A stretch of DNA of 10,135 nt, taken from Nitrospinaceae bacterium (lineage in GTDB: Bacteria > Nitrospinota > Nitrospinia > Nitrospinales > VA-1). A program made the position numbers and the translations under genes. The notes beneath the pieces are model-generated. The model ran no database searches and was not told where the DNA came from. It was given only the letters and a program-made list of their open reading frames with translations. Location: positions 1 through 10,135 of the forward strand of contig JAESTE010000167.1 in NCBI GenBank assembly GCA_016763735.1, read 5' to 3'. Below are positions 1 to 7,624 of the stretch, in pieces (position 1 is the stretch's first letter; every line of letters starts with the position of its first letter).

Positions 1-60
1 AAAGAAGAAGTCCATCGTATGGCGGAAGCAAATAAAGCTTTTGCTCATTATCGATGGTAA
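1..60 (+). CDS. rpsG: 30S ribosomal protein S7, C-terminal end (partial)
   Basis: The window opens inside a reading frame that ends in TAA at 58–60. The 19 visible residues end in HRMAEANKAFAHYRW, the characteristic C-terminus of bacterial S7. S7 nucleates assembly of the 30S head by binding the 3' major domain of 16S rRNA, and it lies near the E site. The rest of the gene is outside the window. Its place directly before fusA is the standard str-operon order (rpsL–rpsG–fusA–tuf). The stop is 18 bases from the fusA start, so the two are very probably co-transcribed. Identification rests on a short but highly conserved tail plus gene order. Confidence 0.93.
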   Translation, partial: KEEVHRMAEANKAFAHYRW

Positions 61-78
61 GCGGAGCTATAAGCTAAA

Positions 79-2181
79 ATGAGCAAGCATACTGAACTTG
101 AAAAGACTCGCAATATAGGGATCATTGCGCATATCGACGCGGGTAAAACCACAACGACCGAGAGAATCCTGTACTACACCGGTAAGAGTCATAAAATTGG
201 TGAGGTGCATGATGGTAACGCCACCATGGACTGGATGGAGCAGGAGCAGGAGCGGGGTATTACTATTACGTCTGCGGCGACTACCTGTTTTTGGTTGGAC
301 CATCAGATCAATATCATTGATACTCCTGGTCATGTGGACTTTACTGCTGAGGTTGAGCGGTCGTTACGGGTGCTTGATGGAGCTGTTGGTGTCTTTGATG
401 CGGTCAGTGGTGTTGAGCCGCAATCCGAAACTGTTTGGCGTCAGGCTAGTAAGTATAATGTGCCGCGAATTTGTTTCGTAAATAAGATGGACCGGGCGGG
501 AGCGGATTTTCTGGGTTGCATTCAACAAATGAAGGACAAGCTGAATGCGAAGCGGGTGGCGATTCAACTTCCTCTGGGGGCTGAGGCTGATTTTCTTGGC
601 ATCATAGACCTTGTAGAGATGAAGGCGCACACCTATTCGGATGATAAAAACAAAGGTGAGACCTTTGATGTGGTAGATATTCCGGCTGAATATAAAGATC
701 AGGCTGAAGAGTATCGTGAAATGCTCATCGAATCCATTTCGGATGTGGATGACAGCATTATGGAAAAATTTCTAGGTGGTGAAGAGGTTCCTTTGGATGA
801 GATTCGTGCGGCGCTGAGAGCGGGAACGCTGGATTCGCGATTCACTCCTGTTTTGTGTGGTGCCGCCTTTAAGAATAAGGGCGTCCAGCAACTGCTTGAT
901 GCAGTTGTCGCATACCTTCCCTCCCCACAAGAGTTAAAAACCATTACCGGAACCAACCCTGATACGCAAAGTGAAGAAAGTAGAAAACTGGATGTGGGTG
1001 AACATTTTTCTGCTCTGGCGTTCAAGATTATGACAGATCCGTTTGTCGGTCAATTGGCGTTCGTGAGGGTTTATTCTGGAGAATTGGTTAGCGGTTCCTA
1101 TATTTATAATTCGACGAAAAATACAAAAGAGCGTGTCGGGCGAATTTTAAGGATGCATGCCAATAAGCGTGAAGAGGTGGATTCGGTGCGTGCGGGTGAC
1201 ATTGCAGCAGTGATCGGATTGAAAAAGACTTATACGGGTGACACGCTTTGCGATAGGGATAATCCTATTATTCTAGAGTCTATTAGTTTTCCTGAGCCGG
1301 TTATTTCGGTGGCGATTGAGCCGAAAACCAAGGCGGAGCAAGACAAGCTTTCTGATTGTTTGGTCAAGCTTTTGCAGGAGGATCCAACATTTCGCGTTCG
1401 TGTTGATCCGGATACGAATCAAACCGTTATTTCTGGGATGGGCGAGTTGCATCTTGAGATTTTAGTTGATCGAATGCGTCGCGAGTTTTCGCTTGCCGTG
1501 GATGTTTCGAAGCCTCAAGTGGCGTTCAAGGAAACGATTACTAAGGAAGTTGAACACGAAAACAAATATATTAAACAATCGGGTGGCCGCGGTCAGTATG
1601 GTCATGTGGTGATCAAGGTTATGCCCAGGGAGCCGGGATCTGGATTCGAGTTTGTTAATAAGATTGTCGGTGGTGCCATTCCTAGAGAGTTTATTCCGGC
1701 GGTGCAAAAGGGAGTCGTCGAGTCGATGGCGCGAGGAATCCTTTGCGGGTACCCGGCGGTAGATATTTCTGTGACTTTGTTGGACGGATCTTATCATGAT
1801 GTGGATTCGTCTGAGATGGCGTTTAAGATTTGTGCTTCAATGGCGTTTCAAGAAGCTTGCAAGAAGGGATCGCCGCAGATGCTGGAGCCAGTAATGGATG
1901 TAGAAGTGGTCACACCTGAGGAGTTTATGGGTGATGTGATTGGCAAGCTCAACTCTAAGCGCGGTAAGATCAAGGATCTTGCTGATCGTGCAGGGGCCAA
2001 AGTAATTCAAGCTGAGGTGCCTTTGTCGGGAATGTTTGGTTATTCAACCGATCTTCGGTCGGCGACACAGGGGCGAGCTAGTTACTCTATGGAGTTTGCT
2101 AAGTATGACGCTGTTCCAGCTTCAGTGGCGGAAGAGTTGATTGCCAAGTCTACGGGTTCTGGTGAAAGAGCGGCAGTTTAA
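79..2181 (+). CDS. fusA: Elongation factor G (EF-G)
   Basis: EF-G is the cytosolic GTPase that drives tRNA–mRNA translocation and, with RRF, splits ribosomes after termination. The 700-residue length is normal. All GTPase motifs are visible: G1 AHIDAGKT (17–24), G2 RGITI (59–63), G3 DTPGH with the catalytic His (81–85), G4 NKMD (135–138) and G5 around CGAAF (260–264). Domain II follows (about 310–400), then domain III with GMGELHLEI, then domain IV with [13 protein letters not shown] and [16 protein letters not shown], then a domain V ending in the typical [10 protein letters not shown] and GRASYSMEF segments. The ATG at 79 is preceded by GGAG at 63–66, a slightly long spacing. It sits 18 bases after rpsG and 39 bases before tuf. 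The stop is doubled (TAATAA). It looks like a canonical EF-G, with no sign of a specialised paralogue. Confidence 0.98.
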   Translation: MSKHTELEKTRNIGIIAHIDAGKTTTTERILYYTGKSHKIGEVHDGNATMDWMEQEQERGITITSAATTCFWLDHQINIIDTPGHVDFTAEVERSLRVLDGAVGVFDAVSGVEPQSETVWRQASKYNVPRICFVNKMDRAGADFLGCIQQMKDKLNAKRVAIQLPLGAEADFLGIIDLVEMKAHTYSDDKNKGETFDVVDIPAEYKDQAEEYREMLIESISDVDDSIMEKFLGGEEVPLDEIRAALRAGTLDSRFTPVLCGAAFKNKGVQQLLDAVVAYLPSPQELKTITGTNPDTQSEESRKLDVGEHFSALAFKIMTDPFVGQLAFVRVYSGELVSGSYIYNSTKNTKERVGRILRMHANKREEVDSVRAGDIAAVIGLKKTYTGDTLCDRDNPIILESISFPEPVISVAIEPKTKAEQDKLSDCLVKLLQEDPTFRVRVDPDTNQTVISGMGELHLEILVDRMRREFSLAVDVSKPQVAFKETITKEVEHENKYIKQSGGRGQYGHVVIKVMPREPGSGFEFVNKIVGGAIPREFIPAVQKGVVESMARGILCGYPAVDISVTLLDGSYHDVDSSEMAFKICASMAFQEACKKGSPQMLEPVMDVEVVTPEEFMGDVIGKLNSKRGKIKDLADRAGAKVIQAEVPLSGMFGYSTDLRSATQGRASYSMEFAKYDAVPASVAEELIAKSTGSGERAAV

Positions 2182-2220
2182 TAAATAAATAAATAATACA
2201 TATTATTGGAGTGAACAGGC
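2182..2220 (+). promoter_or_regulatory. fusA–tuf spacer with TAAA repeats and tuf ribosome binding site
   Basis: This 39-base spacer begins with three TAAA units (2182–2193) running straight on from the fusA stop, so every frame is closed quickly. An AT-only inverted repeat follows: AATAAT at 2192–2197 and ATTATT at 2202–2207, with a 4-base loop, which is a weak stem. A good Shine-Dalgarno, TTGGAG (2206–2211), lies 9 bases before the tuf ATG. I see no convincing promoter or terminator, so tuf is probably read from the fusA transcript. The low structure around the binding site would suit high EF-Tu output; that is inference. Confidence 0.6.
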
Positions 2221-3411
2221 ATGGCTAAAGAAAAATTTATACGCGATAAACCGCATTTGAATGTTGGAACGATTGGTCATGTTGATCATGGTAAGACGAC
2301 TCTTACTGCGGCGATTTCACAGGTTCTGTCTAAAAAAGGGTTAGCTGAGACAGTCGCCTTTGATCAGATTGACAAAGCTCCTGAAGAGAAAGAGCGGGGA
2401 ATCACCATAGCTATTGCTCATATTGAATACAATACTGAAGCTAGGCATTACGCGCATGTTGACTGTCCTGGTCATGCTGACTATGTTAAGAATATGATCA
2501 CTGGTGCAGCCCAGATGGATGGAGGGGTTCTAGTGATTTCGGCTAACGATGGTCCTATGCCGCAGACTCGTGAGCACATTCTTTTGGCGCGCCAGGTTGG
2601 CGTACCTAAGCTCTGTGTATTTATGAATAAATGCGACATGGTTGATGATCCTGAGCTGCTTGATTTGGTTGAGATGGAGGTGCGTGAGTTGCTAAGTAAG
2701 TATGATTATCCTGGCGATGATGTCCCTGTCATACGCGGAAGTGCTCTGCAAGCGTTGGAAAATCCTGAAGATGAAGAAAAAAGCAAGTGTATCTGGGAGT
2801 TAATGGAAGCACTTGATACATATTTCCCGGTTCCAGATCGTCCTGTTGACAAGCCATTCTTGATGCCAATTGAAGATATTTTTAGTATTTCAGGGCGTGG
2901 AACGGTTGCGACTGGCCGTATTGAGCAGGGGGTTGTCAAGGTAGGTGAAGAAATTGAGATTGTAGGGTTTAAGGAAACAATGAAGACCACGTGTACTGGT
3001 GTTGAGATGTTCCGTAAGCTTCTCGATGAGGGGCGGGCAGGTGAGAATGTGGGAATTCTGCTTCGTGGAACCAAGCGTGAGGAAATCGAGCGGGGTCAGG
3101 TTCTGTCTAAGCCTGGATCTATCACGCCACATACAAAATTCAAAGCTGAAGTTTATATCCTGACTAAGGAAGAGGGGGGAAGACATACTCCTTTTTTCAA
3201 CGGATATCGTCCGCAGTTTTATTTTAGGACGACGGATGTGACCGGCGTTGCGACTCTGCCGACAGGTGTTGAAATGGTAATGCCGGGAGATAATGTTGCG
3301 ATGGAGATCACGCTTATTACGCCTGTGGCAATGGATAAAGAACTTCGCTTCGCTATCCGTGAGGGTGGTCGTACGGTTGGAGCCGGAGTTGTTGGTGAGA
3401 TAATAGAATAA
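2221..3411 (+). CDS. tuf: Elongation factor Tu (EF-Tu)
   Basis: EF-Tu carries aminoacyl-tRNA as a GTP complex to the ribosomal A site. The 396-residue length is normal. Motifs: G1 GHVDHGKT (19–26), G2 RGITI (59–63), G3 DCPGH with the catalytic His85 (81–85), G4 NKCD (136–139) and G5 GSAL (173–176). Domain II includes [13 protein letters not shown]. Domain III includes [19 protein letters not shown] and ends [15 protein letters not shown]. The G4 motif has Cys where many bacteria have Val or Met at the variable position, and a second Cys lies at 132 ([10 protein letters not shown]). The start is fixed by the family N-terminus (MAKEKF) and by GGAG 9 bases upstream. The TAA stop shares its last base with the rpsJ ATG (TAATG), which couples EF-Tu translation to S10. 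A second tuf copy elsewhere in the genome cannot be excluded. Confidence 0.98.
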   Translation: MAKEKFIRDKPHLNVGTIGHVDHGKTTLTAAISQVLSKKGLAETVAFDQIDKAPEEKERGITIAIAHIEYNTEARHYAHVDCPGHADYVKNMITGAAQMDGGVLVISANDGPMPQTREHILLARQVGVPKLCVFMNKCDMVDDPELLDLVEMEVRELLSKYDYPGDDVPVIRGSALQALENPEDEEKSKCIWELMEALDTYFPVPDRPVDKPFLMPIEDIFSISGRGTVATGRIEQGVVKVGEEIEIVGFKETMKTTCTGVEMFRKLLDEGRAGENVGILLRGTKREEIERGQVLSKPGSITPHTKFKAEVYILTKEEGGRHTPFFNGYRPQFYFRTTDVTGVATLPTGVEMVMPGDNVAMEITLITPVAMDKELRFAIREGGRTVGAGVVGEIIE

Positions 3412-3719
3412 TGAGCGATCAAAAAATACGCATTAAGCTAAAGGCCTACGATCATAAATTGTTGGATTGGTCGGTGGCGGAAATAGTCGAAACCACAAAG
3501 CGCACAGGTGCCAAAGTGGTTGGGCCCATTCCTCTGCCTACAGTTAGAAATCGATGGACAGTTTTGAGATCACCGCATGTGGATAAAAAATCTCGTGAGC
3601 AGTTTGAGATTCGTACTCACAAGCGAATAATGGAAATTCTTGAACCCACCCCGCAGACCGTGGATGCGTTGATGAAGCTGGACCTCTCCGGCGGTGTGGA
3701 TATTGAAATCAAGCTTTAA
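3411..3719 (+). CDS. rpsJ: 30S ribosomal protein S10
   Basis: S10 is a 30S head protein near S3 and S14; in many bacteria it also joins NusB in transcription antitermination. The protein is 102 residues, the normal size. It has the opening [14 protein letters not shown], the central [20 protein letters not shown] loop, and the signature [14 protein letters not shown]. The ATG overlaps the tuf stop by one base. No long leader precedes it, so an E. coli-type L4-controlled S10 leader is absent from this position. It is the first gene of the S10 group, and its stop lies 12 bases before rplC. Nothing unusual is seen in the protein. Confidence 0.98.
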   Translation: MSDQKIRIKLKAYDHKLLDWSVAEIVETTKRTGAKVVGPIPLPTVRNRWTVLRSPHVDKKSREQFEIRTHKRIMEILEPTPQTVDALMKLDLSGGVDIEIKL

Positions 3720-3731
3720 TATGGAATTGCG

Positions 3732-4356
3732 ATGAGCGCGTTGCTAGGAAAAAAAGTAGGTATGACCCAGGTGTTTACGGATAAGGGCGATTGTGTTCCT
3801 GTCACCGTGGTGCATGTTGAACGATGTGTCCCTGTTTTGAAAAGAACTGCTGAAAAAGACGGGTACCAGGCGGTCATGCTGGCTTATGGAGATAGGAAAG
3901 CGAAGCACACCAATAAGCCTTTGAAGGGGTTCTACGATAAGCATAAGGTCGAGCCTGCGAAAATTCTTAAGGAGTTTCGCGATCAGGATATTGATGATGA
4001 TGCGATTGGAAAGCCTATCAGTGTGGATGTTTTTAGTGAAGGCGATGAGGTTGAAGTAGTTGGTGTGACCAAGGGTAAGGGTTTCTCCGGGGTTTTCCGA
4101 CGTTTCAACTATGCCGGTGCACCTGCCTCGCATGGTCATCACGAGTTATCGTGGTACGGGTTCGATCGGTATGCACACTTATCCTGGTCGAGTTTTTAAG
4201 GGGACGGGAATGCCTGGGCGTATGGGCGGTAAAGCGGTGCATCTGAAAAACTTGAAAGTTATGCGGGTGGATGTGGAAAATAATGTGCTGCTTCTCAAGG
4301 GCTCTGTGCCTGGTGCGAATGGCGGAATGCTTAGAATTTTTAATCGTAAGGGATAA
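3732..4356 (+). CDS. rplC: 50S ribosomal protein L3, reading frame interrupted near 4146
   Basis: L3 is a primary 23S rRNA binder whose long loop reaches toward the peptidyl-transferase centre. The N-terminal part (MSALLGKKVGMTQVFTDKGD through GKGFSGVFRRFNYAGAPASH) is read from 3732 to about 4145. The C-terminal part (YRGTGSIGMHTYPGRVFKG to the end, including VPGANGG) is read one base later, from about 4147 to the TAA at 4354–4356. Skipping one base at 4146 gives 207 residues, close to the usual L3 length of about 205–215. Without the shift the first frame runs through non-L3 residues to a TAA at 4197–4199. The break falls in the conserved HG…GSIG region. The residue after GSIG is Met, where E. 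coli has the Gln methylated by PrmB. The binding site is weak (GGA at 3723–3725). An essential gene with both halves intact suggests a sequence error, but a real lesion or a recoding event is not excluded. Confidence 0.9.
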
Positions 4357-4365
4357 ACTTTTTTC

Positions 4366-4992
4366 ATGCCTGAACTAGATGTGATTGATATAGAGAATAA
4401 AAAGGTGGGAACAGTCGAGGCGTCTGCCGATGTGTTCGCGGCCAAGGTTAACGATGGGCTGGTGCAGCGTTATGTGACCATGCAATTAGCGACTCGACGT
4501 GGTGGAAATGCGGCGACCAAGCAGAATAAGGGCGACCTTCATGGTAGTAACAAAAAACCGTGGAAGCAAAAAGGTACAGGTCGTGCTCGGGCAGGTAACA
4601 CGCGTTCGCCGTTATGGCGTGGAGGTATGACGGTGTTTGGTCCTAGTCCTCGAAGCTATGCGTTTACTCTCTCTAAAAAATCCAAGAAACTGGCTCTGAA
4701 ATCTGTACTTACTGATAGATTTGCGAATAAAGGCATCTCTGTTGTGGACTCTATAGTTTTGGATCAGCCGAAAACAAAAGATGCGGCGGCTATTCTGAAA
4801 AAATTAAGTCTCCCCAATAAAACATTATTCATTCTCTCTGAGAAAAATCAGAACTTTCAATTGGCGGTGCGCAATTTGCCTGAAACGAATGTTTTGCTTG
4901 TGGACGGTTTGAATGTATTCGATCTTTTGCGGCATGAGAAAATTGTTTGCACAAAAGATGCGTTGCAAAAAATTCAGGAGAGATTGAACTGA
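4366..4992 (+). CDS. rplD: 50S ribosomal protein L4
   Basis: L4 binds 23S rRNA domain I early in assembly, and an extended loop lines the nascent-peptide tunnel. The protein is 208 residues, typical of the family. The tunnel-loop region is clear: KPWKQKGTGRARAGNTRSPLWRGG (about 64–87), followed by FGPSPRSYAF, the usual L4 core. The C-terminal half is the Rossmann-like domain, with LLVDGLNVFDLLRHEKIV near the end. An AAGGG sits inside the end of rplC (4348–4352), 13 bases before the ATG at 4366. The TGA stop overlaps the rplW ATG by one base. In E. coli L4 also represses its own operon, but nothing in this sequence shows that here. Confidence 0.97.
   Translation: MPELDVIDIENKKVGTVEASADVFAAKVNDGLVQRYVTMQLATRRGGNAATKQNKGDLHGSNKKPWKQKGTGRARAGNTRSPLWRGGMTVFGPSPRSYAFTLSKKSKKLALKSVLTDRFANKGISVVDSIVLDQPKTKDAAAILKKLSLPNKTLFILSEKNQNFQLAVRNLPETNVLLVDGLNVFDLLRHEKIVCTKDALQKIQERLN
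4976..4982 (+). promoter_or_regulatory. Shine-Dalgarno that fixes the rplW start
   Basis: AGGAGAG lies 9 bases before the ATG at 4992, inside the last codons of rplD. It favours the 4992 start over an in-frame ATG at 4947. Starting at 4947 would add 15 residues not found at the N-terminus of L23 and would overlap rplD by 46 bases. Confidence 0.8.
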
Positions 4993-5279
4993 TGGATATG
5001 TATAAGATTGTTAAAAAGCCATTGGTGACGGAAAAGGGCACAGTTATGCTGAGCGAGGGTAACCGGGTGACGTTTAAGGTTCATCTGGATGCGAATAAAA
5101 TTGAAATTCGCGAAGCGGTGCAAAAAATATTCAGTGTCACTGTCTTGCAGGTGAATACCCAGGTCGTTCGTGGTAAGCGCAAAAGGTTTGGTAAATCGAT
5201 GGGGCAGTCAAAGTCCTGGAAAAAGGCAATGGTGCAGTTGAAAGAAGGCGATAAAATTGAAATATTTGAGGGAGTTTAA
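4992..5279 (+). CDS. rplW: 50S ribosomal protein L23
   Basis: L23 sits at the polypeptide exit and is the docking point for trigger factor and the signal recognition particle. From the ATG at 4992 it has 95 residues, the usual size. It opens MDMYKIVKKPLVTEKG, the typical L23 start. It continues with VTFKVHLDANKIEIREAVQKIF and VLQVNTQVVRGKRKR, and ends in KKAMVQLKEGDKIEIF. The frame is open upstream to an ATG at 4947, but the Shine-Dalgarno, the TGATG overlap with the rplD stop, and family length all support 4992. A second in-frame ATG at 4998 is possible but less well spaced. The stop is 6 bases before rplB. Confidence 0.96.
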   Translation: MDMYKIVKKPLVTEKGTVMLSEGNRVTFKVHLDANKIEIREAVQKIFSVTVLQVNTQVVRGKRKRFGKSMGQSKSWKKAMVQLKEGDKIEIFEGV

Positions 5280-5285
5280 GGGTTA

Positions 5286-6116
5286 ATGCCTATCAGGAAG
5301 CTAAAACCTCGATCTCCGGGTGTTCGGTCCATGACCATTTCCGGGTTTGATGAGATAACAAAGTCGGATCCGGAAAAAAGTCTTCTTGTCTCCATTTCAA
5401 GATCGGGTGGACGCAATAACCACGGTCGGATAACAAGTAAACGGCGTGGCGGTGGACATCGTATACAGTATCGAGTTATTGATTTTAAGCGTAACAAGGA
5501 TGGTATTGGAGCGAAGGTTGTCGGGATAGAATATGATCCGAATCGTTCCGCCCGCATTGCTTTGTTAGTTTATTCGGATGGTGAGAAGCGTTACATCATT
5601 GCGCCTGCTAAGTTGAGTGTGGGTGATGTTTTGATGTCGGGTGAAGATGTCGAAATTAAAAACGGTAATTGCTTACCGCTAAAAGATATCCCTGACGGAA
5701 CGCTAATACATAATATAGAAATGCGACCTGGAAGAGGTGCGCAAATCGCGCGAAGTGCTGGAAACGGTGTTCAGTTGATGGCGAAAGAAGGGGAATATGT
5801 CACTCTGAAATTGAAATCAGGCGAAGTCCGTTTGATTCATAAGAATTGTCGCGCAACGATAGGTGTTGTGGGGAATTCGGATCATGAAAAAGTTTCCATC
5901 GGTAAGGCCGGGCGGGTGCGTTGGATGGGTCGCCGACCGAGAGTGCGAGCTGTGGCAATGAACCCTGTGGATCATCCTATGGGTGGTGGTGAAGGTCGGT
6001 CTTCGGGCGGGCGACATCCGTGTAGTCCCTGGGGGCAGAGCGCTAAAGGATTAAAAACAAGAAAAGTTAGTAAACCATCGAACAAATTTATTCTTAGCCG
6101 CAAGAAGAGAAGGTAA
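5286..6116 (+). CDS. rplB: 50S ribosomal protein L2
   Basis: L2 is one of the most conserved large-subunit proteins. It is needed for subunit association and for a functional peptidyl-transferase region. The length of 276 residues is normal. Seen: [12 protein letters not shown] at the N-terminus, [20 protein letters not shown] (about 40–59), the SH3-like RNA-binding region with [17 protein letters not shown], and the C-terminal [20 protein letters not shown]. His230 corresponds to the conserved E. coli His229. The residue two further on is Met (232), where E. coli has His. The basic tail ([20 protein letters not shown]) is typical. GAGGGAG (5269–5274 with the preceding G) provides a binding site about 11 bases before the ATG. 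A 51-base spacer separates it from rpsS. Confidence 0.98.
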   Translation: MPIRKLKPRSPGVRSMTISGFDEITKSDPEKSLLVSISRSGGRNNHGRITSKRRGGGHRIQYRVIDFKRNKDGIGAKVVGIEYDPNRSARIALLVYSDGEKRYIIAPAKLSVGDVLMSGEDVEIKNGNCLPLKDIPDGTLIHNIEMRPGRGAQIARSAGNGVQLMAKEGEYVTLKLKSGEVRLIHKNCRATIGVVGNSDHEKVSIGKAGRVRWMGRRPRVRAVAMNPVDHPMGGGEGRSSGGRHPCSPWGQSAKGLKTRKVSKPSNKFILSRKKRR

Positions 6117-6167
6117 GCTTGCAGTTTTAAGGAAAATAATAAACTTGTCGAATTTTGAGGGTTAGGA
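6117..6167 (+). other. rplB–rpsS spacer
   Basis: This is a 51-base AT-rich gap. Near its 3' end GAGGG (6157–6161) lies 6 bases before the rpsS ATG and serves as its ribosome binding site. I found no convincing hairpin or promoter pair. A TTGCAG at 6119–6124 has no −10 at a workable distance. Confidence 0.5.
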
Positions 6168-6449
6168 ATGGCACGATCGCTAAAAAAAGGTCCGTTTGTT
6201 GATTCGCATCTGATGGATCGAATTGAGGAGATGAACCGCAAGAATGAAAAGAAGATTTTCAAAACGTGGTCGCGTCGCTCCACAATCACACCAGATTTTG
6301 TCGGGCATACCATATCTGTTTACAATGGGAAAAAATTCTTCCCGGTTTTTGTTACGGAAAATATGGTGGGGCATAAGCTGGGTGAATTTTCTCCTACGCG
6401 GACCTTCAGGTCGCACGGGGGCAAAACCAAAAAAGCAGTAACCAAGTAA
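6168..6449 (+). CDS. rpsS: 30S ribosomal protein S19
   Basis: S19 forms a complex with S13 in the 30S head that contacts A- and P-site tRNA. The protein is 93 residues, normal for the family. It has the signature [19 protein letters not shown], then [25 protein letters not shown], then [24 protein letters not shown] with a lysine-rich tail. The ATG at 6168 is supported by this N-terminus and by a well-placed GAGGG upstream. The gene is followed by an unusually long spacer (86 bases) before rplV; the two are commonly much closer. Confidence 0.98.
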   Translation: MARSLKKGPFVDSHLMDRIEEMNRKNEKKIFKTWSRRSTITPDFVGHTISVYNGKKFFPVFVTENMVGHKLGEFSPTRTFRSHGGKTKKAVTK

Positions 6450-6451
6450 GC

Positions 6452-6470
6452 CACCAGGGTTGTCCTGGTG
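6452..6470 (+). promoter_or_regulatory. Perfect 7-bp hairpin just after rpsS
   Basis: CACCAGG (6452–6458) and CCTGGTG (6464–6470) are exact reverse complements around a 5-base loop, starting 2 bases after the rpsS stop. It is followed by an A-rich stretch, not a T run, so it is not a standard intrinsic terminator. It could stabilise or mark a processing point on the mRNA, or bind a ribosomal protein; these roles are inference. Confidence 0.6.
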
Positions 6471-6483
6471 AAATAAAATTTAT

Positions 6484-6514
6484 CGCAAGTTATGAGGGAA
6501 CAGCCTCGCTTGTG
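6484..6514 (+). promoter_or_regulatory. Second, two-part hairpin upstream of rplV
   Basis: CGCAAG (6484–6489) can pair with CTTGTG (6509–6514), including one G·U. Inside it GAGG (6494–6497) can pair with CCTC (6504–6507), leaving an asymmetric internal loop and a 6-base apical loop. It ends 21 bases before the rplV start. A 7-codon frame (ATG 6492, TGA 6513–6515; MREQPRL) lies within it but lacks a Shine-Dalgarno. A regulatory structure is plausible but unproven. Confidence 0.45.
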
Positions 6515-6535
6515 AATTAGAGAGACTGAAAAATC

Positions 6536-6877
6536 ATGGAAGTAAGAGCCCTGCTCAGGCATACGCGAACGGCACCTCGTAAGGCGAGGTTGGTTGCAAA
6601 TTTGATTCGCGGGAAAAATGTAAATGATGCCATTAATATTTTACAGTTCACGCGTAAAAGAGCGGCAGATGTATTTCAGAAGTTGCTGAAATCTGCTATT
6701 GCCAACGCAGAAGAGAACCATAAAGTTCTCGATGTGGAAGACTTGATTGTGAAGAATGTGAGAGTCGATGAAGGGGTTACTTGGAAGCGTAATATGCCAC
6801 GTGCCCGAGGTACATCGACGATGATTCAAAAAAAGACCAGCCACATCACTTTGGTGTTGGAAGAAAAAGAATCTTAA
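6536..6877 (+). CDS. rplV: 50S ribosomal protein L22
   Basis: L22 binds several 23S rRNA domains, and its long β-hairpin lines the exit tunnel beside L4. The protein is 113 residues. It opens with [20 protein letters not shown], followed by [22 protein letters not shown] and [14 protein letters not shown], all typical. The tunnel hairpin is [22 protein letters not shown] (83–104). Its tip reads GTSTMI, where E. coli has GRADRI, so it lacks the tip arginine. The only binding site is a weak purine run, AGAGAG (6519–6524), about 11 bases before the ATG. The stop TAA runs into the strong Shine-Dalgarno of rpsC. Confidence 0.97.
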   Translation: MEVRALLRHTRTAPRKARLVANLIRGKNVNDAINILQFTRKRAADVFQKLLKSAIANAEENHKVLDVEDLIVKNVRVDEGVTWKRNMPRARGTSTMIQKKTSHITLVLEEKES

Positions 6878-6887
6878 GGAGAAAAAA

Positions 6888-7586
6888 GTGGGTCAAAAAG
6901 TTCATCCCTATGGGTTTCGGTTGGGATTCAATAAGACATGGATTTCTAACTGGTATGCGCGTAAAGACTATTCTGCGCAGTTAATAGAAGACATTGGTCT
7001 TAGGAAATATATTTTCAAAACATTGGCGCATGCAGGAATTTCCAAAGTGGAAATCGAGAGATCTGCGAACCGAGTGCGGATCAATATACACACGGCGCGT
7101 CCTGGAATCATTATTGGTAAAAAAGGTTTGGAAGTGGATCGCCTGAAAGAGGAATTGCAGAAGGTTATGGCTGGTAAACAGGTCAACCTCAATATTAAAG
7201 AAGTGCGCCGTGCAGAATTGGATGCAACTTTGATCGGTCAGAATATTGCTCTACAATTGGAAAAGCGGGTTTCTTTTCGCCGCGCCATGAAAAAGAGTGT
7301 TGTTTCGGCGCTTCGATTCGGGGCTAAGGGGATCAAGGTTCGAGTTTCAGGGAGATTGGGTGGGGCAGAGATTGCTCGTAGTGAATGGTACCGAGAAGGT
7401 CGAGTGCCTCTGCATACTCTCAGAGCGGATATTGATTATGGAACGGCTGTCTCCAATACCACTTTTGGAATCATTGGTGTGAAGGTTTGGGTTTATAAGG
7501 GGGAACTTCTCCCTGATAAGAAAATTGAAAGGCCGGAAGGCTTTGGATCGCGACCTGCACCATCAGCAAAATCGGCTAAAAAATAA
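6888..7586 (+). CDS. rpsC: 30S ribosomal protein S3 (GTG start)
   Basis: S3 lies at the mRNA entry channel of the 30S head with S10 and S14 and contributes to helicase activity on mRNA. The protein is 232 residues, within the normal range. The N-terminus [13 protein letters not shown] is diagnostic and sets the start at the GTG at 6888; TAAGGAG (6875–6881) is placed 6 bases upstream. A type II KH domain carries the GXXG loop in [10 protein letters not shown] (77–80). The C-terminal domain includes GLRKYIFK earlier and [26 protein letters not shown] later. The tail after the conserved LPDKK is a short Pro/Ala/Ser/Lys extension. It sits 10 bases after rplV. Confidence 0.98.
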   Translation: MGQKVHPYGFRLGFNKTWISNWYARKDYSAQLIEDIGLRKYIFKTLAHAGISKVEIERSANRVRINIHTARPGIIIGKKGLEVDRLKEELQKVMAGKQVNLNIKEVRRAELDATLIGQNIALQLEKRVSFRRAMKKSVVSALRFGAKGIKVRVSGRLGGAEIARSEWYREGRVPLHTLRADIDYGTAVSNTTFGIIGVKVWVYKGELLPDKKIERPEGFGSRPAPSAKSAKK

Positions 7587-7624
7587 GAAAAAAAGTAAAA
7601 TCGTTTATTTGGAGATAATGCATC

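Noticed and set aside
3744..4142. Antisense frame of 132 codons opposite rplC
   Set aside because: It mirrors the conserved L3 coding sequence, has no recognisable domain, and is not needed to explain the rplC frame break.
4140..4155. Programmed frameshift in rplC
   Set aside because: There is no stop codon at the shift point, no homopolymer slippery run, and no known family of L3 genes with recoding. Sequence error is simpler, though reads are needed.
4111..4356. The second half of L3 as an independent small gene starting at ATG 4111
   Set aside because: No Shine-Dalgarno precedes the ATG. The first 12 residues are the out-of-frame reading of conserved L3 sequence, and L3 homology begins only at the junction. 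A frameshift in one gene explains it better.
4947..4991. Upstream ATG start for rplW giving a 110-residue protein
   Set aside because: The extra 15 residues overlap rplD and do not match L23. The ATG at 4992 has a well-placed Shine-Dalgarno and a TGATG coupling overlap.
6119..6147. Internal promoter in the rplB–rpsS spacer
   Set aside because: A TTGCAG is present but the AT-rich candidates for −10 lie only 10–12 bases away, too close for a normal promoter.
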